This document shows, in pieces, positions 6,681-11,535 of a stretch of DNA of 11,535 bases. Both the position numbers and the translations under genes were made by a program. The stretch is from contig CALJAE010000099.1 in assembly GCA_938028175.1 (NCBI GenBank), positions 1-11,535 on the forward strand. Reading direction: 5' to 3'. The notes below the pieces were generated by a model, which saw nothing but the letters and a program-made list of their open reading frames with translations, searched no databases and had not been told where the DNA came from. The DNA comes from an uncultured Acidimicrobiales bacterium. GTDB lineage: Bacteria > Actinomycetota > Acidimicrobiia > Acidimicrobiales > SZUA-35. The first letter of the stretch is position 1, and every line of letters starts with the position of its first letter.

Positions 6681-7152
6681 TCAACGAGCCTTTGTAGGTC
6701 TCGGTTCAAATATTGGCGACTCCATAAGTTGGCTTCGTTTTGGGGTCGATGGGTTGCCATCTAATTCTGTGGTCTCGCCTGTATATGAGACGGAGCCGGT
6801 TGGCGGCCCAGAGCAGTCTGATTTTAAGAATCTTGTCGTGCAGTTTGTATGGTCTGGTTCGGCAGAAGAGTTATTGGAATTGTGCAGAAACATAGAACAG
6901 AGAGCTGGTCGAGTCAGAGAAGTTGTTAATGGTCCGCGCACTTTAGATGTCGATATTCTTTTACTCGGCGACCAGAATATTGAATCAGATGACTTGATAG
7001 TGCCACACCCAAGAATGTTTGAACGCAACTTTGTATTAGAGCCGCTGCTTGATCTTTGGCCACGGTTTGTCGACACTGATCTCTACACGGACAACAGAGT
7101 TTCTAAACCGATTGGCGAGGTCACAAAGTTAGGACCTCTGAACCTTCTGTAA
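6667..7152 (+). CDS. folK: 2-amino-4-hydroxy-6-hydroxymethyldihydropteridine diphosphokinase (HPPK), non-canonical start
   Basis: Transfers pyrophosphate from ATP to 6-hydroxymethyl-dihydropterin, making the FolP substrate. Motifs: RAFVGLGSNIGD (9-20 from the CTG at 6667), SPVYETEPVGGPEQ (37-50), NGPRTLDVDILLLG (88-101, with the two Mg-binding Asp of the TLDxD motif) and PHPRMFERNFVLEPL (113-127). The C-terminus is complete, ending 4 bp before the convergent metalloprotease gene. No ATG, GTG or TTG lies in frame between the upstream stop (6640-6642) and the essential GLGSN. CTG at 6667 is the only near-cognate candidate and gives 161 residues, a normal length, overlapping the preceding gene by 14 bp. 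A TTG at 6754 would delete the first strand and the GLGSN motif. So the gene is certain but its start is not; a sequence error near 6670-6690 is an alternative. Confidence 0.88.
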   Translation: MQSHSQRAFVGLGSNIGDSISWLRFGVDGLPSNSVVSPVYETEPVGGPEQSDFKNLVVQFVWSGSAEELLELCRNIEQRAGRVREVVNGPRTLDVDILLLGDQNIESDDLIVPHPRMFERNFVLEPLLDLWPRFVDTDLYTDNRVSKPIGEVTKLGPLNLL

Positions 7153-7164
7153 ACGCTTACAGAA
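7145..7164. terminator. Perfect hairpin holding the stop codons of both convergent genes
   Basis: TTCTGTAA (7145-7152) and TTACAGAA (7157-7164) form an exact 8-bp inverted repeat around the loop ACGC. The folK stop TAA (7150-7152) closes the left arm, and the reverse-strand TAA of the metalloprotease gene (7157-7159) opens the right arm. There is no T-run on either side and the stem is AT-rich, so it is not a classic intrinsic terminator. It may be a weak bidirectional terminator or an RNA 3'-end stabiliser. The symmetry is seen directly; the function is inferred. Confidence 0.45.
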
Positions 7165-9136
7165 TGCCGGTGCGAAGCTTAAACTCAAGTGATTCGCTAA
7201 AGCCGACTAGAACTTCTCCTCGAGTGGATCCAGCGAATAGCTGGCCCGCCCAGAAATCGACTTCTGATTGCCTTGGTGACCTTCTAAGAACGTTCTGATA
7301 TACGAGAGTGACGAACTGGCGGTCGTTTAGCGAACCGTATCGATTGTTGAACTCTGGTGACTCAACGAAGAAGTCTGCAATGCTAGTTAGTTTCTGAGTT
7401 TGTAGCGAATCGGTCCAGAATGTGAGGGCGCCGTCGCCAGGAGTTCGTAGGAAAGCAGCTCGATAAAGTCTAAGAACTTCTCCCTGGTCCGCTCCGTTGG
7501 GAGCGACAGTCTCGGTTCTTCTTATGTATTCGATGCTGTCAGAGAACCCGAGCATTACTTCGCCACGGCTAACACCACTGTTAAGAGTGTTGACCCAGAA
7601 GTTAAAGCCTGATTGATCAGGTGACCGTCTGAGAACGTTTCGATAGATCAACTGTACGAACTCAGCGTTACTTAGCTCCCCGTATCTCTTTTGGAACTCA
7701 GGTGAGTTGCTGAAGTACTCTGAGATGTCTTCTGCCGATGTGCCCGATGCTCTTTCGTTTTTCCAGAATCTGAATCCAGAGGCATCTGGAGCTCTCAAGA
7801 AATATGCTCTGTATAGGCGACCAATTTGTCCGTCTAAGGCTGTGGCTGGAACATCGATTGCTAGTGGGTTGGTTGCTGTGGTAGTAGTGGTGGTTGTTGT
7901 AGTTGTCGTTGTAGTTGTCGTTGTGGGTGGATTTTTATCACAAGTTGCTCCAGGGGAAGACTGGACTGTGCCGACGGGTGGAGTCCAACTTACGTTGATT
8001 TTCCACCCGATTTGTTCAAGAACTGCGAGAATCGGGCCATCTATATCTCGCTCTACCACGCTAGAAGTTATCACGGGCGTCATGAGCGAACCTGGCTGCC
8101 CAAAGCCATATGATGCTTCATCGAAGTGAGAGTAACTGCTACCCTGCTGCCAATTGAGAGGATCGTAGATCTTGTAGCTTTCATTGTTGCCAAAATCGAT
8201 GAACAGATTATTTGTCTCGAGAGCATTTTTTGGACTAGCAAGGTTCAAAACTGACTGATTGTTGCAAATTAGAAGAGAATCATAGATTGTTGAAAATCCA
8301 TTGTATGCAGGCTCTGTTCCGCCTTCTGGTATTCGAGGAGCTCCAGAGAAACCGAGACCATGGATGGCTTCGTGAAGAACTACTGAGTAGAGATCAATCT
8401 GTCCGAAACTTGGGTTGTTGCTAGTACTGACATACCACCGATTATTGGCATATAGATCAGAGTTGAGACCGATTATTAGCTCTGGGCGAGCGCTACCGTT
8501 AGCGTCTAGGCCAAGGAGTGTGTTGGTTAGCGCAGCTGGGTAGGCGTGTTCCGCAGATGGTAGCTGGCTAGTGCGGTACAGGGTTTCTGGACCACCGAAT
8601 CCGAGGATCGATGTGCTGTTAAAAGACTCCCACGAGAAAAGAATTTCTACCGGACCATTTGGATTCGTCTCGAGCCTGCTATCAATGTCAGCGACAGCAG
8701 CCTGGACAATGTTGCGAACATCTGCAGGGATCTGAGACTCATTTTCGAAGGTGACGAAGATCCCACCATTCGAGTCTGATAGGTTAGCTTCAACCTCGGT
8801 CAGGCTTGCTGCATCTTCAGTTGTCGGCCCACTAGTTCCCAGAGCATGGAGAGCAAGATTGAAATCAGAAATCTCTTCTATGTCTTCGATCAGAGATTCG
8901 TCAACTTCATCTGGATGAATGTGGCTTCCGTCACCATTGTGGGTGTGAGCTTCACCATTGTGGGTGTGAGCATCGCCAACAATAAAGTCTTCGGTAAATT
9001 CAATCGAGAGTTTGGGCTCTAACTCAGAAAGAGTAGAACTTTGAGCGTGTGCAGGAGAAGCCAAAAACAGCGAGCCAGTAGCACCAGCCACAGCAAGACT
9101 TAGCTTAAGTCCCTTAGATATTCGAACTAGCTCCAC
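7157..9136 (-). CDS. Secreted zincin-like metalloprotease with His-rich repeat, poly-Thr linker and two DUF4214 domains
   Basis: A 659-residue exported protein. The signal peptide covers about residues 1-31, with cleavage after SPAHA. Residues 55-74 are His-rich, with AHTHNG twice and then SHIHP, and could bind metal. The catalytic region carries HEAIHGLGFSG (255-265), which has the HExxHxxG core but Gly instead of the third metzincin His. SHFDE (336-340) and GSLMTP (349-354) follow, then LAVLEQIGW. His337 may act as the third ligand; that is inference. Sixteen Thr (405-420) separate this from the C-terminus, which has four half-repeats of the type LYRAxFLRxPDxxGxxFW (starting near 439, 496, 556 and 611), read as two DUF4214 domains. 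DUF4214 occurs in extracellular bacterial proteins, perhaps for surface attachment. The GTG start has a strong GGAGG 4 bp upstream, at 9141-9145. Substrate unknown. Confidence 0.87.
   Translation of the reverse strand: MELVRISKGLKLSLAVAGATGSLFLASPAHAQSSTLSELEPKLSIEFTEDFIVGDAHTHNGEAHTHNGDGSHIHPDEVDESLIEDIEEISDFNLALHALGTSGPTTEDAASLTEVEANLSDSNGGIFVTFENESQIPADVRNIVQAAVADIDSRLETNPNGPVEILFSWESFNSTSILGFGGPETLYRTSQLPSAEHAYPAALTNTLLGLDANGSARPELIIGLNSDLYANNRWYVSTSNNPSFGQIDLYSVVLHEAIHGLGFSGAPRIPEGGTEPAYNGFSTIYDSLLICNNQSVLNLASPKNALETNNLFIDFGNNESYKIYDPLNWQQGSSYSHFDEASYGFGQPGSLMTPVITSSVVERDIDGPILAVLEQIGWKINVSWTPPVGTVQSSPGATCDKNPPTTTTTTTTTTTTTTTTATNPLAIDVPATALDGQIGRLYRAYFLRAPDASGFRFWKNERASGTSAEDISEYFSNSPEFQKRYGELSNAEFVQLIYRNVLRRSPDQSGFNFWVNTLNSGVSRGEVMLGFSDSIEYIRRTETVAPNGADQGEVLRLYRAAFLRTPGDGALTFWTDSLQTQKLTSIADFFVESPEFNNRYGSLNDRQFVTLVYQNVLRRSPRQSEVDFWAGQLFAGSTRGEVLVGFSESLEFKLRTGIL
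7877..7924 (-). repeat. Poly-threonine codon tract (16 codons)
   Basis: Sixteen consecutive Thr codons use all four ACN codons. On the plus strand a 12-bp unit, AGTTGTCGTTGT, is exactly duplicated in tandem (7901-7912 and 7913-7924), so replication slippage has probably contributed. The encoded segment is a flexible, potentially O-glycosylated linker between the protease and the DUF4214 domains. The antisense reading gives an artificial poly-Val frame. Confidence 0.85.
8931..8971. repeat. Tandem 21-bp duplication encoding the His-rich heptapeptide
   Basis: Two identical 20-bp copies (8931-8950 and 8952-8971) stand at a 21-bp period, so the reading frame is preserved. They encode GDAHTHN and GEAHTHN just after the signal peptide of the secreted metalloprotease. 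Near-identity at DNA level indicates recent duplication or conversion. The copies are His-rich and could enlarge a metal-binding surface. Confidence 0.85.
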
Positions 9137-9211
9137 CGATCCTCCCGCAGTAAAGGTTTCGGCAGTTAGTTGAATAACCTGTAGGCAGGTAGGTCTAAAG
9201 GCCTAACTTTG

Positions 9212-9252
9212 GTGGATTTGCGGCCAGATGGGTGGGGTTGATGCCAATCCAC
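9212..9252. promoter_or_regulatory. Inverted repeat in the divergent intergenic region
   Basis: GTGGATT (9212-9218) and AATCCAC (9246-9252) are exact reverse complements separated by 27 bp, in the 168-bp gap (9137-9304) between the divergent metalloprotease and GGDEF genes. A smaller arm pair, TAGGTC and GGCCTA, lies just before it at about 9190-9205. These could be operator half-sites or chance. No T-run follows, so it is not a terminator. No regulator is identified. Confidence 0.3.
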
Positions 9253-9271
9253 GCAAAAAACAAATACACTA

Positions 9272-9277
9272 TATATA
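9272..9277 (+). promoter_or_regulatory. Candidate -10 box for the GGDEF gene
   Basis: TATATA lies in an AT-rich stretch 27 bp before the GTG at 9305; the overlapping upstream TACACT (9265-9270) is an alternative. No good -35 is seen. The gene has a purine-rich ribosome site, GGGGA, at 9292-9296, 8 bp from the start codon, so a normal leadered transcript is expected here. The sequence is symmetric and could also fire leftward. Confidence 0.35.
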
Positions 9278-9304
9278 GGTACTCTTTAGGCGGGGATTAC
9301 TATC

Positions 9305-10939
9305 GTGGCGGATCAAAATTCATCTGAACAGCAGTCTAAGTTAACCATTGATCGTCGTACCCTAACGGATGCCGAAACGAATCGGAAGAAGCGCTTCCAT
9401 GAATTATTCAAATCTTTGCCTGTACCCGAAACCGTCATCGACGAGCTATACCTTGAGCTTCGGGAGCCATACACTGTTGTAGTAGGCAACGGTACCGTTA
9501 TGTTTAGAACGGGGCCGACAAGTACCGATGAGAATGGCTTTGCTAAGACTGACTTCGTTACCGAAGCGGTTGAATCTGTGCACGGCAGAGGTCTGACTTT
9601 AGCGCAAGTAGATCTTACGAACGTTGGTGCACTAAATAGCGACAACGGCCCGGATAACACAACCCACTTGCTTAACGCAGCAAGAGGTGGAGTAGTTAAG
9701 GCCTACAAGCGTGAATTGGTAGATCGACAGAGTTCTCTCCCAGGTGCTTCTTCTGTGAGAATAATCCCAGCCGCTGATGGGACCGGAATGCAGATGTTCA
9801 TAGGCCACGGCGAGTCGGTATCGATGGCGGATCAAACACGCTTAGTTGGAGTGATAGAGGTTGCGGCTCAGCTTGGCATGGCTACTCAGGTTCAAACTGT
9901 TTATGAACAGACCGACGAGAATAATGTTCGTCTCTTGAGGGATTTGAATAGTACAGACGCAGATATCGTAACGACAGCAATCACTCAAGGGAATCTTGAC
10001 GATGCTGTTGTCGAAGCGAAAGCGCTTATTACTGGCGAAAGTATAGAGGCCGAGCTCAAGTCAGATGGTTCTGAGAAAATCGAGATAGGTCGACGTTCTG
10101 AGCGTAACTACATAAATATAGATCATGGTAGAAAGACAGCTTTTATTGCAAAGTGCGAAGCTCTAGGGGTTGATGAAGAGAAGCTAGAAGCTATCTACAG
10201 TGAGTATGGCGTACATCCTCGAGATGAAATCACCGGTGGGTTGATTCGGCCTGATAAAACTAGAGTCATTTCACAGGTTGCCGAACAAGGTCCTAGATCT
10301 AAGACGTATTACATAGAAATAGATATCACTAATCTGGGTGGGCTTAATAAAACAATTGGTCGAAGAAATGCCGATCAAATATATGCGTGGATAGCCCAGG
10401 TGTGTCAGGCGAATCTCGAGACACTGCCCCTAAAGTTTGTTCCAGCAAAGTTAGGTGGCGATGAATTCGGGTTTTTTGTTTCTGTCGATGCAGCGACGGA
10501 AACATCTTTACTGGGTGTCGTTCGAGAGATGCCTTCTTTGGTGCACCGGCGTCTTGAAAATCTTGTTTATAGAGTCGGAGACAAAGACATAGCACTAATG
10601 GATGTTGAGCATCATCGCAGTAACCCGAAGGAAGGGATCGTCAGGGAGCCCGGCACCGGTATAAACGTTGTGATTGGGGAGTACAACGCTGCAGCTCGAG
10701 CCAATCCAGCCGGTTTCTTTGGAACTATCGCCAACGCCGTGGCACCTCTCAAGAAACTGATTGATAAGTGCTATAAGCTCATTGAGTTTAGAGACAAAGG
10801 TGAGCGACGGGGAACTTACGCTGCTGTCCGCCCAGCTGTTTCTGTAGATGACCACACACGGGGTCGCTACGCGGGGGTAAGGGGCCCAATACCGTCTATA
10901 CAGGATCCGAGTCATCGAGGAATGTCCCGTTACTTCTAA
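9305..10939 (+). CDS. Cytoplasmic GGDEF protein with a degenerate first GGDEF-like domain
   Basis: A 544-residue protein without signal peptide or membrane span. The C-terminal domain has DEITGG (307-312), EIDITNLGGLN (338-348), D357 and GGDEF (384-388). D340, N348 and D357 match the spacing of the metal Asp, guanine Asn and guanine Asp of characterised diguanylate cyclases such as PleD, so synthesis of c-di-GMP from GTP is plausible. The N-terminal half repeats the pattern: QVDLTNVGALN (101-111) aligns with EIDITNLGGLN, and IIPAADGTGMQMFI (154-167) aligns with FVPAKLGGDEFGFF. The signature is thus lost (GTGMQ for GGDEF) and the second guanine Asp is Thr. I read this as an ancient tandem duplication with a regulatory or dimerising first copy. 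The last 45 residues are basic and Gly/Ser/Pro-rich. No RxxD inhibitory site is evident before GGDEF. The gene's 3' end overlaps convergent lnt by 44 bp. Confidence 0.85.
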   Translation: MADQNSSEQQSKLTIDRRTLTDAETNRKKRFHELFKSLPVPETVIDELYLELREPYTVVVGNGTVMFRTGPTSTDENGFAKTDFVTEAVESVHGRGLTLAQVDLTNVGALNSDNGPDNTTHLLNAARGGVVKAYKRELVDRQSSLPGASSVRIIPAADGTGMQMFIGHGESVSMADQTRLVGVIEVAAQLGMATQVQTVYEQTDENNVRLLRDLNSTDADIVTTAITQGNLDDAVVEAKALITGESIEAELKSDGSEKIEIGRRSERNYINIDHGRKTAFIAKCEALGVDEEKLEAIYSEYGVHPRDEITGGLIRPDKTRVISQVAEQGPRSKTYYIEIDITNLGGLNKTIGRRNADQIYAWIAQVCQANLETLPLKFVPAKLGGDEFGFFVSVDAATETSLLGVVREMPSLVHRRLENLVYRVGDKDIALMDVEHHRSNPKEGIVREPGTGINVVIGEYNAAARANPAGFFGTIANAVAPLKKLIDKCYKLIEFRDKGERRGTYAAVRPAVSVDDHTRGRYAGVRGPIPSIQDPSHRGMSRYF

Positions 10940-11534
10940 GCATCCCGATGCTAAACAGAACGGCTAAAAGTCCATAAATTAGAGCTGGCCAAACTCCTAA
11001 CACACCGGCGATCGTGTTGCCACCTCGAAGCTCGACTGTTTGTTCTATAAGTCTGGCTTCACTCACGTCTGAGCGTTCGATCACATTACCTTTGTTATCG
11101 ATGACTGCACTTAGACCAGTTGGTCCAACTTGTAGGTTCCAGCGTCCATAAGATATTGCATGTAACTGGTTCGCCGCTATTTGTTGGGTCTGTACTTGAG
11201 TTAGCCAGAAAGAGCTGCCATTTGTTGGATTAGTTAGTAGCTCGGCGCCGTTGTTGACTGCCGATCGGGCTCGCTCATCAAAGAAACCTTCCCAACTGAT
11301 AGCACTTCCGATAGTTCCAAAGCTTGTTTCTAGGACTGCGGGTTCGGTTCCACGTTGGACATCTCGTGAAGGGATTTCAGAGCTGAATTGTTCGACTAGT
11401 CCTCTAAAGGGTACGAACTCACCGAAAGGGACAATAATGTTTTTGTCATAGCGGGCGAGGCCAAAGTCATCTTGAGTGCTTATCTGTTGATAGTTGGCGG
11501 TGTTTGTATCGCTGATTGGCAGGAACCAGCCTGC
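10896..11534 (-). CDS. lnt: Apolipoprotein N-acyltransferase, C-terminal part (5' end outside window), Ser at catalytic Cys position
   Basis: N-acylates the amino-terminal Cys of lipoproteins at the membrane. The frame is open to the right edge; 212 codons are visible plus the stop. Motifs: YDKNIIVPFGEFVPF (about 29-43 of the fragment, with the Lys and the Glu matching K335 and E343 of E. coli), then IGSAISWEGFFDE (75-87), where the catalytic Cys of the usual ICYE/ICFE motif is Ser (AGT at 11295-11297). Further on come LLTNPTNGSSFW, RWNLQVGPTGLSAVID and a final hydrophobic helix (IAGVLGVWPALIYGLLAVLF) followed by a short polar tail. The C-terminal helix and PTNGSS block separate it from soluble nitrilases. 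The Ser could mean an inactive paralogue or a lineage-wide variant. The upstream catalytic Glu and the other membrane spans are outside the window. It converges on the GGDEF gene with a 44-bp overlap. Confidence 0.85.
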   Translation of the reverse strand, partial: AGWFLPISDTNTANYQQISTQDDFGLARYDKNIIVPFGEFVPFRGLVEQFSSEIPSRDVQRGTEPAVLETSFGTIGSAISWEGFFDERARSAVNNGAELLTNPTNGSSFWLTQVQTQQIAANQLHAISYGRWNLQVGPTGLSAVIDNKGNVIERSDVSEARLIEQTVELRGGNTIAGVLGVWPALIYGLLAVLFSIGMLRSNGTFLDDSDPV

Positions 11535-11535
11535 A

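Noticed and set aside
6681..7076. Minus-strand open frame across folK
   Set aside because: folK has clear HPPK motifs on the plus strand; the antisense frame is Ser/Thr-rich without any recognisable domain.
7707..8129. Plus-strand open frame with a long poly-Val run
   Set aside because: It is the antisense of the poly-Thr tract of the secreted metalloprotease, and has no domain logic of its own.
10939..10952. Hairpin after the GGDEF stop as a rho-independent terminator
   Set aside because: The stem is only 5 bp, there is no T-run, and it lies inside the convergent lnt coding region.
11251..11451. Plus-strand open frame near the right edge
   Set aside because: It is antisense to the well-supported lnt fragment and resembles no family.
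1..11535. CRISPR arrays, insertion sequences, tRNA or rRNA genes, prophage genes
   Set aside because: I looked for regularly spaced repeats, transposase-like proteins with terminal repeats, and cloverleaf or rRNA sequence, and saw none; nearly all of the window is protein-coding.

Overview
This window looks like chromosomal DNA from an actinobacterium (Actinomycetota), most plausibly an Acidimicrobiia-like lineage of moderate GC content. The zincin-like metalloprotease next to tilS is characteristic of Actinomycetota. DUF4214 domains behind a poly-Thr linker, frequent GTG starts, TANNNT-type -10 boxes a few bases before start codons and very tight gene packing all fit. The class is my inference; no rRNA or tRNA is present to fix it.

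Layout. (1) 1-1516, plus: the 3' end of pta, then complete ackA, the phosphotransacetylase/acetate kinase pair linking acetyl-CoA, acetyl phosphate and acetate. (2) 1513-2988, minus: a membrane-anchored, Cys-containing protein resembling a right-handed beta-helix, convergent with ackA through a shared CTAG. (3) 3089-4434, plus: a 44-residue single-span membrane protein coupled by ATGA overlap to a zincin-like metallopeptidase. (4) 4431-5315, minus: tilS, again convergent through a CTAG. (5) 5335-7152, plus: a folate operon of folP, a dual-specificity-phosphatase-like gene whose catalytic Cys is Ser, and folK, which lacks a canonical start codon. tilS and folP diverge from a 19-bp gap holding a symmetric -10 box. 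(6) 7157-9136, minus: a secreted zincin-like metalloprotease with a His-rich repeat, a poly-Thr linker and two DUF4214 domains. (7) 9305-10939, plus: a cytoplasmic protein with a degenerate GGDEF-like domain followed by a GGDEF domain with its active-site residues. (8) 10896-11534, minus: the C-terminal part of apolipoprotein N-acyltransferase (Lnt), cut by the window edge, with Ser where the catalytic Cys is expected.

How the genes relate. Core metabolism (acetate, folate, tRNA-Ile lysidine modification) is interleaved with envelope and secreted proteins and one probable c-di-GMP protein. The most interesting points are the Cys-less phosphatase-like protein in the folate operon where folB would be common, the tandem GGDEF architecture, the symmetric tilS/folP promoter, and the small membrane protein coupled to the zincin. 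I saw no tRNA, rRNA, CRISPR array, insertion sequence, prophage or plasmid feature.
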